From positions 62,001 to 126,000 of the forward strand of contig JAVRDV010000016.1 in NCBI GenBank assembly GCA_033439255.1: a stretch of DNA of 64,000 nucleotides, in the 5' to 3' direction. The stretch comes from Hericium rajendrae. Its lineage: Eukaryota > Basidiomycota > Agaricomycetes > Russulales > Hericiaceae. Shown piece by piece: positions 35,071-48,659 of the stretch. Position 1 is the first letter of the stretch; each line of letters opens with the position of its first letter. The notes beneath the pieces were generated by a model that did not search any database, was not told the DNA's origin, and saw only the letters and a list, made by a program, of their open reading frames with translations. Position numbers and translations under genes: made by a program.

Positions 35071-35611
35071 AGACTGCTTTTCGTGATTGGTCATCCATGG
35101 ATCTGGCTGCTTTCTATCGCATTGCGTTTTGTTTATTTTATCATGGCTTTTTATTTCTTTCCGTTTCTCCGCTCTTCTCTTCATGATTTGCTCTCACGGC
35201 ATCTATGCACCTTCCACGTCGCAGGCTTGATCTCGCATGCATCTCATACCACCCAGTTATGCCGCAATCTTCATCTTCTGATTACAATACCTAGAACCCC
35301 ACGATTTCACCGCATTTGCATATGTCTGATATCATTCATGTCCATACTACACAAGTTTCTTGCACGTAGATACCTATGCAATTCAGGTTCTTGATTCAGT
35401 CAGGTTCATGATTCAGGTTGACACACTGTTCGCGCTGAGCGCGACGCGTCTGAGGCCGCACGTGCTGGGAAACAAATTTTGTGGCGCTTGATCTGAGATC
35501 TTACGTCTTGCCAGACCTTGCCCCGCACGACCTTCCTTGCCAGAAACCAAGTGCCAGCTTTGCTTTACATCCACTCTATACCTCATCATCCACCGCAACA
35601 TACCCAGCATA
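35071..35611. other. Intergenic region
   Basis: 3' flank of the Ser-rich gene and promoter of the Tma46 gene. Pyrimidine-rich, no feature recognised. Confidence 0.5.
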
Positions 35612-37054
35612 ATGCCGCCAAAGAAGGCGCCGCAGCCGCAGGGCTCGTCGTCGAAGGTCAAAGTGGACAAGGTGGACCCGCTTCCCCGCCTTGCGCATAG
35701 GAGATTGTACTGACCAGCATACACCGCTAGACCTTCGGAATGAAGAACGTCAGCAGCTTCCTTGGTCCTTCCCTCCTCCCGAGCTGACCGAGTGTACAGA
35801 AAAACAAATCGGCGCGCGTGCAGAAGCAGGTCCAGCAGATCCAGCAGCAGGCGAGCATGGCGGGCAAGTCGCCCGCGGCGCTCGCGAAGGAGAAGGAGAA
35901 GGAGCTGCGCGACAAGGCGAAGGCGGACGAGGAGCGGCGCAAGCGCGAGGAGGCGGCGCTGCTCAAGCCCGTGCAGCAGCAGAAGGTGCCGTTCGGCGTC
36001 GACCCGAAGACGATCCTGTGTGCGTTCTTCAAGGCGGGCCACTGCGACAAGGGGAACAAGTGCAAGTTTAGTCATAATTTGGATGTGGAGCGGAAGGTCG
36101 AGAAGAAGAATCTGTATGCGGATGCACGGGAGGATAAGGCGAATGGTGCGTGGGTGTCTTTGGGTTTGTAAGATGGTGCTGATATCGTGCAGATACCATG
36201 GAGACGTGGGACGAGGAAAAGCTGCGGAGCGTCGTGCTGTCGAAGCATGGAAACCCACGGGTGACCACCGATGTTAGCAGCTTCGAGCTCTGCCTTGGTT
36301 TCTGCATTTCTCATTGATCTTTTCTCCCAGATCGTATGCAAATTCTTCATCGAGGCCATCGAGAGTCAGAAGTATGTCATACCTGGCGTCTTTTGGGTGT
36401 TCGGTTCTCATTATCTCTCGCACAGATTCGGCTGGTTCTGGCAGTGTCCAAATGGCGAAGCATGCCAGTACAAACACGCACTTCCTCCAGGATTCGTGCT
36501 CAAGTCCCAGCGGAAGGCATTGGCAGAGGCGGAGAAGGCTAACGTGATCAGTCTGGAAGAGTTCTTGGAAGTAGAGGTACGGTCTTTCATCCCATGCGTA
36601 GTATCATATTTATTATGCTGACCACATCTATTCCAGCGACATAAATTGGGAGCTAATCTCACACCAGTCACCCGCGAGACATTCGCGAAATGGAAGCAGA
36701 CCCGCATGAACAAGAAGGAGGCGGAGCAAGAGGCCATGCGCAAGGCCAAGGACACCCAGCATGCGGCCGGCAAGAACTCAGGCATGAGTGGACGAGACCT
36801 GGTGCGTTGCGCCTCGCTACTGTCTGTCGCACTGCTGATCTCATATCTCACTTGCGCAGTTCCAATACAACCCAGAATGGTTCGAGGACGAGGAAGAGGA
36901 GGAGGAGGAGTGGGATCTTTCGAAGTATCGGCACGAGCGTGAGGACAGCGAGCTGGTGGAAGAGGAGGAAGGTGTTCGGGGCCTTTCGCTGCAAGATGGC
37001 AGTGCCAATGGGGACGTGGAAGCCGACGGAGGTGGGGATGAATCAGAGCAGTGA
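35612..37054 (+). CDS. TMA46: Tma46/ZC3H15-type CCCH zinc-finger protein (DRG-binding)
   Basis: Orthologue of yeast Tma46 and human ZC3H15 (DFRP1), which bind the GTPase Rbg1/DRG1 and associate with translating ribosomes. The N-terminus [20 protein letters not shown] is followed by a basic coiled coil ([17 protein letters not shown]). The first zinc finger is [19 protein letters not shown]; the second is split by an intron and reads [11 protein letters not shown], then [14 protein letters not shown], then ALPPGFVL. The DFRP region follows ([25 protein letters not shown]). The C-terminus is very acidic ([16 protein letters not shown]). About seven short introns interrupt it. Family length and order are normal. 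The gene converges with CWC2, with 196 bp between the stop codons. Confidence 0.9.
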
Positions 37055-37250
37055 AACACTGCTTATGCCCGTTTGCATGGTGCTCAGGTCACCCGCTGCT
37101 GTGGGGGATGTCCACGCTACTATGATTTACCTGGACATTGTACCATCTATCATGGAGCATGTCTTATTGTCTCATTGTCTGTATAACTCGCAAGCATGTA
37201 CAATGAATTAAAAAGATACATCTCAATAACGACGTGTAACGCAAGGACGT

Positions 37251-38535
37251 TTATTCGTCATCAGACCCATAATCTCCAAGCACTCCAAGCCCAGCTGTGG
37301 GCTGAGGCTTGGCCATAACAGCCGTTGGTGGGGTTGGTAGGGCACCCTGTCGCCGTCGAATCTCGGCGAAATAGCGCAGGCCCTCCAGAGTGTCCGAGCT
37401 CAGCAGCCCGTTAGCCGCAACAGGCTCTGGCGCCGGCTCAGGCGAAGCCTCGTGCCCCTCATTGACCCCCTCGATGCGTCTCCTCTTCCCATCCGGCTCG
37501 TCCGACTCCTCGTCCATCACATGCCCCTCCGGCTCCAGCTCAACCACCTCCTCCAGCGCCCGCACCGCCCGCATCGCATCCACGATGCGTGGGTCCATGC
37601 GCGCGCGGATGGCCTCTTGTCCGATCTCCTCGATGCGCCGCTTCTCTGCAACTTTCTGCACCGGGTTCGGGTCCTCCGTCGCCCAGCGCACGTTCAGAAT
37701 CTCGTCATTGTCGAGCGACTGGCACGCCATCGCCTCCTTCGCGAACTGCGCGGCGAACTCGTGGTCGTACGTCACGAAGGCGACCGAGCGGTACTGCAGC
37801 ACACGTACTGTACATCAGAGTGAAAAAGTTAGTTACTCAGTAGCAGCAGGAAGGTTGGGCGGTACGCACTGCGCTCGATGGGACCCCATTCTTTGAAGTG
37901 GCGCCGCACGACCTCCTCCGTCTCCGCGCCGACGCCCGTCTCCTTTATCCGTCCGACATACAGCGTGCGGTTCTGGCGCGTGAAAGTCCCGACACCGCCC
38001 ATGTCGTCGCGGTAGTCCGAGAACTTGTCGCGCGCGAAGCAGTCCTTCGACGAGTCGGGCAGCGCGGTCGCGGGGTCGGGCAGCATGTGCAGGTACTCGC
38101 ATTCCCAGCCGTATGGGCAGCACCCGCGGGCGAAGAAGAGGCAGCAGTACTTTATGCCGGTCGTGTTGGCGCGGGTGAGGCCTGCGTCTTTCTTAATGTT
38201 GCAGCGGGTCTGGGACTTGGTTTTGCTGCGGCGAGAAGTTAGTACAGGCTCGAAGTTTCATGAAGAAGCGTACGCACTTGGAGTAGCTGTCCTCCCTATC
38301 TCCTCCTGCCCATTTGTTGTACCAGATGTCTACGAAGAAATGATAAATATCTCGTTCAACGAAGTAAGAAGCGATGTTACTCACTATACTCCTTGCCGGT
38401 CTGAGGCGTCTCCTTCTTCTCTACATCTCCTGGCTTTACCTGCTTTCTCGCAGGCTTTAGCTTTTTCTGCTTCTTCACTGGCGGTGCTGGTTCGTGCGCA
38501 GGTACAATCTGGTCCTCGGTTTCTGTGGAACTCAT
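37251..38535 (-). CDS. CWC2: Pre-mRNA-splicing factor Cwc2
   Basis: Spliceosomal protein of the Prp19-associated complex that contacts U6 snRNA. ATG 38535 gives MSSTETEDQIVPAHEP and a Lys-rich stretch. The torus region follows (DIWYNKWAGGD), then the CCCH finger (CCLFFARGCCPYGWECEYLH). The connector is FSDYRDDMGGVGTF, and the RRM has RNP2 TLYVGRIKE and RNP1 SVAFVTYDHEFAAQFA. Next are LNVRWATEDPNP and a C-terminal acidic tail ending GVLGDYGSDDE. Domain order and residues match the family. Several introns break the 5' half. The gene is divergent from COQ4, with 240 bp between starts. Confidence 0.92.
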
Positions 38536-38775
38536 GATGGAGGAAGATGGGAGGAGAGGTGAAAGTGATCTCGACCATCCGCCACCAACTCATATTGGAT
38601 GCTGACTAAGACGCGCGTCGAATGTTCGAGCCCGGAACAACTCTGTTATTTCTCGTACGTTTCAGTGTTCTGAACCCTCGTCTCTTATATTGCATCCAGC
38701 TCTACACTTTCGAGGACAACATACTACAGAAGGAAGGCATTTTAATTCCACCTTTTGGACCACGGTTTGGACTTC
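38536..38775. promoter_or_regulatory. Shared divergent promoter of CWC2 and COQ4
   Basis: Only 240 bp separate the two start codons, so both promoters and 5' leaders must lie here. No clear TATA element is visible. Confidence 0.4.
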
Positions 38776-39782
38776 ATGGCCCTCTTTGCACCTGGAACCT
38801 CTTCGGCGCGTCGATGTCTGTCGCGCGCTCTGCCGCCTTCTGCGTCGCTCGTGACAACTGGTAGGAATTTCCAGCAACCAGCCCATACACGATCTGTGAA
38901 GACCGAGCCAGCATATCCGGGTCATATCCCTCTCAGTACACTCGAGAATGCCTTTCTTGCGGTAGGCTCCGCGTTCATGGCATTAGCCAATCCACGAAGA
39001 GGAGGTACGCGTTTCCTTGTCCACAATCGAGTCCTTACCGTTCTTTCTTCGCGCCTGCAGTCGCTGACTGTGGTATTAGACATGGTCGCCACAGTCGGTG
39101 ACACAACTTCTGGGCCCGTCTTGCCCATCTTGAGAGACCGCATGCTCGAAAGCGCAGAGGGCCGGCGTATCCTGAAGGAACGCCCGCGCGTCAACTCAAG
39201 CACCGTAGACATGCAGAAGCTCGCCCAACTTCCAGAAGGCACCTTCGGCCGCACCTACATGTCCTGGCTTGAGCGTTGCGGCGTGACACCCGACACCCGG
39301 GAGCCAGTCAGTCCCCTCTCCCTCTTCCATTGTGCTTGACCTTGAACAGATGGTAGGTTCACTACGTCAACGACCCGGAGCTCGCCTACGTCCTGCAGCG
39401 CTACCGAGAATGCCACGACTTCTACCACGCCATCTGCTTCCTGCCCGTCTACGTCGAATACGAAGTCGCGCTCAAGTTCTTCGAGTTCGCCAACCTTGGC
39501 CTGCCGGTCGCGGCGCTGTCAACGGCGGCCGCGATCCGGCTGACCCCCGCCAAACGCGCGCGCCTGTTCGCGGAATACGTGCCGTGGGCGCTCCGGTGCG
39601 GCAGCAGCGCGCGGAGCCTTATCACGGTCTACTGGGAAGAGCGATGGGAGCAGGATGTCGGGGACCTGAAGAAGGAGCTTGGGATATGGGATCCGCCCGA
39701 ACCGAAATGGAGGAAGCCGTTGAAGGAGGCGCAGGAAGCTGCTGCGAGGCGGGCCACCTCGCAGAACCAGGCGGCGTCGTGA
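38776..39782 (+). CDS. COQ4: Ubiquinone biosynthesis protein COQ4, mitochondrial
   Basis: Required for coenzyme Q synthesis in the mitochondrial inner-membrane CoQ complex. Exons 38776-39004, 39080-39306 and 39357-39782 join in frame to 293 residues. The N-terminus MALFAPGTSSARRCLSRAL is Arg/Ser/Ala-rich, as for a mitochondrial targeting peptide. PGHIPLSTLENAFLAVGSA, DMVATVGDTT and LPEGTFGRTYMSWL follow. The family's metal-binding motif HDxxHx11E is present as HDFYHAICFLPVYVEYE. The C-terminus has RCGSSARSLITVYWEERW. Length is normal for the family. The start is the first in-frame ATG. Confidence 0.93.
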
Positions 39783-40587
39783 GGTTTGCGCAGAGGCCCT
39801 TTTCTCCGGTTCTCGTCGCTATTCCCCACTCAGTGCTTTGTGTTTCCGTTGTACTGATATCTGAGAATCACCAGTACGATGGTTGCGTCATCATCTTGGA
39901 GCATCTATATATGCATCCTGCAAGCTTGGTGTGTGATCCACTTTATTCCTGACTTGGAACAGTTGATAAAGCGTGCTGCAATTTGTCTCCTTAAGAGGAA
40001 ATATCGAGTAGAGGTCCGAGATAAAGCTAACTGACTGGAGCTTTGGCTATCATACATCGATGAACTGAGATCCTCAACTCCTTTCGAGCTACTACGACAT
40101 ACCGTCACCCATAACACGTTGCCGCAAGGGGTCGCTCTGTGCTTGTTCCTCCCTCAGCTCCAACAAGATTCGCCAGAAGATTAACGGAGCTCATCCCACG
40201 TGATGGCGACAGCTTCACGTGCCTGACACGCTTTGTGCGCGTTTCTTGTCTTCCTCGTCCATGTCAAAGCTCTCGGAACGCTCGAGACACGGCGTATCCC
40301 CTCTCGACATGTTTCCCCGCCGAACAATAGGCTGCGGGACAAGTCTTATCATGTCTCAGATGGCCATGCGTGGCTGATGAAGTACGCCCATGCAGCGTGC
40401 CCAAGCACACCATCGTGCTGCGGGGGGACTTGCCACGCAGACGACCCGCCCACTCTCGCTACACATGCACTCAGGAATATAAGCTAGTCCGCCCCGCCTC
40501 AGCTCCTCCAACGGACACCACTCAATCTCGCTAACTTCCATTCATAACACCATTCACTTCGCCTCATCGAATCTCCAGGACACGAGC
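39783..40587. other. Intergenic region
   Basis: No gene or RNA recognised. Confidence 0.5.
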
Positions 40588-41806
40588 ATGGAGCGCAGCG
40601 CCCAGCCCCGACTGAGCCTCACGTCCGAGGACCTGCTTCGCCTTTCGTCAGGCATGACCAACTCGACCGCGGCAGCGCTGCGGACAGCAACCAAGCAGAC
40701 GTGGCGCTTCGCCGTGTTCATGCTCACTCCCTGCGTACCCAGCAGCGGCGACCGCGAGCGGGCGTCGAGCGAGGCCGAAGACTTCGTAGCACACGTCCGC
40801 GCGAGGTGGGCCCGCGAGGAAAGCGCAAGCCCGATCGGCGCCCCGCCTCCCGCAGCGCCACCACCACCAGCGAGTCAGACGGATGCAGAAGCGTTCATTT
40901 CGGAAAAGTCGTCCCGGCGGTCGCAGGAGAAGGACACCACGCTTCCGGCTTCCGTTAGTAACGCTGAGTCTCCGACCCTAGTCACCGCGCCTGCGTCCGT
41001 CACTCTGCCCTTTCCCTCGACCCCGCCTACCTCGCCCACCTCCCCGACTTCTCCGGCGTCAGGCAGTCTTGCGCGAGAACTGGATCGACGACGCGGTGAC
41101 TACCCTTCACGTGTTCCCCATACCTCTCCGAGAATACGATCTACCAAATCGCGAGAAAAGGAGCTTGACGCAGCAGTAAGCCTATAGTGACCTCAAATCT
41201 TGATTGCATATCTGAGAAAATGTATGAACTCCAGCGAGAAGAAGCAATGGCTGCGTTGATCAATACTAGATGCGGGGCGAAAAGCATTCCGTGCCCGCGG
41301 CCTCCATGCACCGACGAGCTCAGGGACGTGGAGGCGCTAGCACTCCATCTACACATCCACACCGTCGACGAGCAGTGCGTGTTCGAACGTCATATCAATG
41401 CTGTTCCTAATGCCAAATCAGGGTATGTCTTGCGGGAGCGTCGAACCGCCCCACCTACAGCTGTGATGGACCCCGCGCACGCACGAGCAGCACGACGCCG
41501 CTTGGTGCTTTCACAGGTGAGCACGCTCTCATGTCCAGCAGTGACTACGATGACTGATGCATGCTTCCCGGTTCCCTCTGTCCATAGGGCCCTTCCGGCG
41601 TCTGGCTGCCCTGGCTGTGTGCCATCGGGCGGATGCTGGCACATCCGACTGAGTCGGTGGTCGTTTTGTATTATTATTCCGGTCTTCGGGTTTGTCGCAT
41701 CTTGCATATGGATTGCATTCTCAGTTTCTTATCCTCGTCCACGTCCAATTACTTGATCACATCACGCTTTCGAATGTTGTGCAATAGTTATCTCTGGTTC
41801 TTCTAG
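40588..41806 (+). CDS. Orphan protein with a C2H2-like finger
   Basis: Exon 1 (40588 to about 41176) begins MERSAQPRLSLTSEDLLRLS and ends in a Pro/Thr/Ser-rich disordered part with TPPTSPTSPTSPASGS. A GT-AG intron ending before REEAMAALINTR leads to a segment CPRPPCTDELRDVEALALHL, then HIH, which fits C-x4-C-x12-H-x3-H of a single C2H2 finger. A further intron before GPSGVWLPWLCAIGRML would give a short hydrophobic C-terminus ending at a TAG near 41806. That last part is uncertain. No family recognised. A transcription-factor role is a guess. Confidence 0.45.
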
Positions 41807-42157
41807 TTCCTTCCATCGGTCTCTTGCAGCTTACAATCATCCGCATTTACTTGTTCACTTACCACCATTATACTTCTCACATCCATCACGTCTACCTGTA
41901 GTATTAGCTTTTCGGTCTAATCTGATCTCGTCGTCGCTGCGAGCAGCGACACATGCTGATCCTCATCTCAACGTGGTCTTAAATCAGTCCATCAGTCAAG
42001 ATCCGGTCTACGTCGCCAAAGCAACATGTTTTCGGCATGGCAGCATAACAACAGACATGTGCAAAGAGACTATCATGGAGCATAGAATGCGGTGGGAACA
42101 TGGACGCGACCCCTTCACACCCGCGGACATGCCTGATACAGACGATCGACGAGTACA

Positions 42158-43558
<1,401 letters not shown>

Positions 43559-43791
43559 CTTGGATAGTCTTGAGGATCTTGCGGTTGCTGCTTGTGCGTG
43601 CGGGCAGTCGTCCTGACGGTTGGTCTGCGAAATTAGAGTTTGCCAGTTCAAAGCCGCACAACAAATACACGCAAACAACGTTTATTGCCCATTATCTTAT
43701 CAGGAATTCTGAATTTAATATACCTTGCATCTGAACATGTCGTCAACGGGTTCGTCTGCCAGCAACTCTCGTCTCGACGTCTCAACAGATA

Positions 43792-44797
43792 CTGTGGCTG
43801 ACCCAGAAGTGGGTCACGGCGACTTCCCGCTCACTTAGTGCGTTGTCTACAAAACCGATCGGCCTCGAAAATATCATGAAGCACTAGTAAATCGAGTAGA
43901 GATTAGAGATATGTAGTTTACAGATTTTATAAACATGGCGTACGAGTAATACAAATATTTTGCGACGAAGAGTGCTCCTGCCCCAGAAGTGGGTCAGCGT
44001 GGGAATCAAGCTATGTGCACTGTGTTCTCGTCCTCCCTGCGTGCCAATGACTCGAATAGAGCACTGTCTCCCATTCGCCACGCATTTATCTCAGCTTCCA
44101 CTCGATCTATACCAATTCTCGCTTGATTCTCCTGAAGCTCCGATCAACTCGCATGCTGCTACCTAAATATTAAGGCTTGAAAGCAATGCAAATCCCGGTG
44201 ACCAGCCAAAGAATGAAACTTAGCTCTTTCGGGGTAACCTGGCAATAATGTTGATGTACTGTTACATCCTCTCTTTTATAAAACTGCCAAAAAATGCTTG
44301 CCAGCATAGTACTGACATTCGCATCTACAAATGTCACTCGCGCTAGCAATGTATGCCGGGGAACGAAGTCAACATGAGATTCTCGTTGACCGATATGATG
44401 CACGAGGTGAATATGAACGAGGTCTGCTATCGGGCCTCTCTAAGGCCATCCTCAGTTTTATTTATTTGGATATTTTGTTTACTGAATAGTAGAACAATTC
44501 TCTCACTAAGCATGACAAGCTTATTAGCATTTTCGCGATGCTCATTCCAAGAGCCTCGAATTTTCGTCGAGGATGTGATATCGCGCCTTCCAAATCCGGC
44601 CCACGCGCCCAAAACACACATCGAACCTCGAGTTTCTTCGCGATCCGGCACTCTATTAACTTGAAACTTTCGCAGCAGTGCGGTATGATATGGCTGTACA
44701 CAGTCATGTACATAGAATTCTGAAAATCGTGTTTTCATGACTCTGACAGGCGGGGTGACCCACTTCTGGGGTTGACCCGCTTCTGGGTCAGCCACAG
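43792..44797. mobile_element. Non-autonomous Tc1/mariner-type element, 1006 bp, TA target duplication
   Basis: The left end CTGTGGCTGACCCAGAAG begins at 43792. The right end, ending at 44797, is its exact reverse complement over those 18 bases, and each is flanked by TA (43790-43791, 44798-44799). The motif CCCAGAAGTGGGTCA occurs at the left end, again inside at about 43982, and in inverted form near 44760. Interior frames are short and resemble no transposase. The TA duplication and TIR indicate the Tc1/mariner/pogo superfamily. Confidence 0.85.
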
Positions 44798-44799
44798 TA

Positions 44800-46120
44800 T
44801 TGCTGACTGCATCTATATTGTCTACGATGCCGACTCGGGACAGCTATAACTCCGATTGTCTCCAATATCTTCATAACGAGATTGCTATGACAGCATCTTC
44901 ATCTTCGCCCATGTCAATATCAGAATCGACTGATATCACGAGTCGTCGCTCACTGGGTAACATTGCGCGGAGCGCGGTGTTGTCTGTGGGTGTGATATGT
45001 CTTCGTTGAGATGACATCTAGTGTCTCCATCACCCGCCGCTCGCTGAAACCCCAAGGCACAAAGAAGACTACTCCATACGTATACGTATTTCTAGACCCT
45101 TCATCATCTCAGTACAAACAATGGACAGAGATGTGCGCAGGTGAGCTGCTTATCTTTGGAACTTCATATGCCGCTATAAGCCAGGACACTGCTTCCGCTG
45201 ACGCCGTGTAGTATCGATAGCTGTCTTGAAATCAGCCTGATGTCCAACACATTGTATCAGGTCAGTGAGGTACGCCTCGCCGATGTATATTCCTGTATCC
45301 GGCATTCTGAACGTACCCGCCCCAGTATCATGTAATGCATTATAGCTGCTAGTAGAACAGCAGACGATCTTGTAGTCGCATTCTGTTCCGCGATTCCCTT
45401 TACATCGACTAAACACAGCTCGCCCTAGATAATTTGACGGTGGAATACCCATTAACCTCGTGAATGCTACGGGCGGCTTTGAGGCTACAGCTGAACTCGG
45501 ATGCCGCGGACTTCTTGCCCAGTCCAAGGATAAATCGGGTTTCGGGAGCGAGCTGGTTCTAACAATCTATTAGGAGCTGCATGATGCAGCGCCAATCACC
45601 TATCTGTCGTTGAAAGTCCCGACCTCTAGGCCCTCTGGACAAGTGGGTCTCTGTTTCATGTGGATTCCTGCCCGGCCATGAATATCAAAATCATCTTGAG
45701 CGGCGCGACACACATGGCAGCAAGATGCAACGGCGTATCAATGAGGTCAGGCGATTCCCATGGTTCTCATGCGCCGGTTTCTGTCAGTGTTGCCGTACAT
45801 AAAAGCGCTGCTTGTGGCGGGGTCATTGGGTCCCGCCCGCTCTTTTCCCGTCCTTGCGAGGTACGTCTGGACAGTTAACAGGCAGATGTAGCAGAGCGCG
45901 TCCATATCTCCCTGTCCCGCGTGACTGCGCCCAACAAAAATGCGCTGTCGGTGGCGGGGTCGTCGAGCTCCTGCTCGTTCCTCGAGGGCATTGTGCTGAC
46001 CCGCCGATTCCCAGACGTTTGCGCGGGTGATCGTTTGACAACTTTGGACCCTGCTTTTCAGCTATTTAAGAGCAGCTCGTTGGCGAAGATGTGCAGTCAG
46101 AGACACCCAGACCGCCCACC
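44800..46120. other. Spacer with no gene that I can support
   Basis: A 117-codon minus-strand frame at 45174-45527 has no recognised domain. GGCGGGGTC-containing segments near 45817 and 45953 are loosely alike. Confidence 0.35.
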
Positions 46121-48020
46121 ATGACCATTATCGCCACAAAGACCGTACCCTCTCACTCTGTCGGTTCGTTTATCTTGAAAGCTCGCAGCAGCAAAGCCAA
46201 TCTTCTGGAAGAGGTGCGATACTCTCATATGCTCATGACACAGCTCGTATCTAAGAAGCTGTCTTTAGGCCAAGCCTGCGTCCGTACAAGCACTGCCTGA
46301 AGGCTTCTACAAGCCCTTTTTCTCCGATGTCGCCAGAAACCGCAAGCCCAGCCCGAGTAAGAGCTGTCTCGAATTCGTCACATTAATATCTAACATCTGT
46401 GAAGTCCGCAGCCTCATGCCTCTCGAGACGCATCCCGGGGTGATATCGCTCCTGCAAGGGAAGCCAAACGACGATACCTTTCCGATCACCTCGCTGCAGT
46501 TTACCGCTCGGTCGCCGAACGACCCTGACGAGGAGACGACTCTCGTCATCGCGGGCAACGCCATCCGAGAAGGCCTGCAGTATTGCCCGACCGATGGCAT
46601 CCCGTCTCTTTTGAAATGGGTGTATGGTCTGCAAGAGCGTGAACACAGGCGTCGTCAGGGCGAAGGCTGGCGCATCAGCGTTGGCACAGGCTCGCAGGAT
46701 GCCATATCGAAGGTAATCGCGCGGACACATTTGCAAGAGGCCAACAATTGACAGGTTTTATTGACAGGTTCTTACGGCACTCATCAGCCCGGGAGACTCG
46801 GTATTGGTCGAGAAACCTGTCTATGCGTAAGTCAAATGTTGCAGAATGCGTGAGGCTCTTCATTAACCATCAAATGTAGTGGCATTCTTCCCGTCTTTCA
46901 ATCTCTTCGCTGTGAAATGATTGGTATGACCACTCATTCCCATGGCTTGTCAAAGGGTGACGTTGACGTTTGTTCAGAGGTTGAGACAGATGCCGAAGGC
47001 ATATCCTCCGCTTCCTTACGTAGGATCCTGGAGAGTTGGCCTCACAACAAGCCGAAGCCGAAGGCATTGTATACCGTTCCTGTGAGTCTTCTGTACCTTC
47101 TCACGACCTTCAGGGTCACTGACTCCGATCTCGCAGTATGGCTGCAACCCCACTGGAATGACAGCGTCGCTGGCTCGTCGCTTGGAAGTCCTCCAGCTAT
47201 CTCGCTCTCATGCATTCCTTATCCTCGAAGGTATATAGCATAACAAAACACACCTCAGATCTCTCGTATTGATGCTGTTCCCCAGACGATCCTTATTATT
47301 ATCTGTACTATGGCGATTCGCCTCGTATTCCTTCATACTTCAGACTCGAAGCGGAAACCGGGACCATAGGCCGTGTCATCCGCTTCGACAGCCTCTCCAA
47401 AATCGTCTCTGCAGGCATACGCGTCGGCTTCGCCTGTGGACCGACTCCAATCATGGACGCGATTGATATGGATGTATGTCCTACTCTATTTTCTTCTCTA
47501 TCACATGCGCTGACACTCTCGTAGACCGGATCCTCCTCGCTCCAATCGTCGTCGCTGACCCAGGTCATTGCCTCGACTCTGCTCCACTCATGGGGCTACG
47601 ACGGGTTCACTGCGCACACCAAGGCCGTGTCAGACTTCTACCGCTACAAGAGAGACATATTCGAGACTGCAATGCGGGAGCATCTCGAAGGACTCGCTGA
47701 ATGGGACACACCCGAGTCCGGCATGTTCTTCTGGTCAGCACTTCCTGGATTTCCCAACATGAACATGTCCACTAAACATTTCACTCGTCAGGTTCAAGCT
47801 GCTCCTCAGCGACGATCCAGACGAAGAAGGCGACTCGGCCAGTCTGATCCAGACGAAAGCTTTGGCGGGCGGCGTTCTCGCATTGCCGGGCACCGTCTTC
47901 TTCCCGAATGGCGGGAAGACGGCCTATGTGCGCGCTGCCTTTAGCCTGCTCCCTGAAGAAGAGGTTCATGAAGCTCTTCGGAGGCTCCGCGCTGTGATCC
48001 TGCAGGAAAGGATGGGTTAG
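46121..48020 (+). CDS. PLP-dependent class I/II aminotransferase, Aro8-like
   Basis: Predicted aromatic amino acid/2-aminoadipate/kynurenine-type aminotransferase. Exon 1 starts MTIIATKTVPSHS. A GT-AG intron joins LLEE to AKPASVQALPEGFYKPFFSD. Other landmarks are HPGVISLLQGKPNDDTFP; WRISVGTGSQDAISK; LISPGDSVLVEKPVYA; YGCNPTGMTASLARR; DDPYYYLYYGDSPR split by an intron; and the PLP lysine in RFDSLSKIVSAGIRVGFACG. C-terminal parts include SGMFFW, then FKLLLSDDPDEEG and KTAYVRAAFSLLPEEE. All core motifs are present and there are about ten introns. The closest family is Aro8; substrate is inferred only. The stop TAG is at 48018-48020. Confidence 0.88.
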
Positions 48021-48659
48021 AAGTCGATCGGGACGGGATGGTGCTGGTATAACCTCTCGTACTGCCGCTCTTGTTTTTGAAGTATCGCTAACATGTATTA
48101 TTATTTTTTTCTACGTGTACGTCCGATTGCCATGCGGCTTTACTAGTACCTTTCTTGATTTGTTCGATGCAGTTTGAATGATTTCGCGTTACTAGTACTT
48201 TACCTCAGCTGAGCCTGGCCTTGCGTCGGTTTCGCGTTACGTCACACAAATGTCACGTACGCCATCTTCGCGACGGCGACGGCCTGGTGGCACCAACCAC
48301 CAACGCAGATGCTCATCCTGCAAGTAAGCTTCCCATAAAGTTCATCTCTATCTATGAGTTTCTGGACAGGTTCGTCTGATTTATCCTCAATAACTTTGGC
48401 GGTGAGCAGCAGCAGGCAGATCCGCCTTAGAGCGTCTTATCTGGAACACATGATGTCTGTTTTTCGAAGTCCATGCTACGTGACATGGATCTGCAGATGC
48501 GGCGAAGACGCTGGCTTCCTAGTCCCTGAGCAATCTTGATAAAAGGCAGGGAATCGGGTACCCGTCAGGATAAGACAATCACCTTACCTTTCAGTCGGAC
48601 TTAGTCTCACTGTCCACACACCTGCGAGTCTACCGAGCTGTTGCATCATCTCGGGCTCA

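Noticed and set aside
35413-36258. 281-codon minus frame opposite the Tma46 gene
   Set aside because: Antisense shadow; the plus strand encodes clear CCCH fingers with proper introns.
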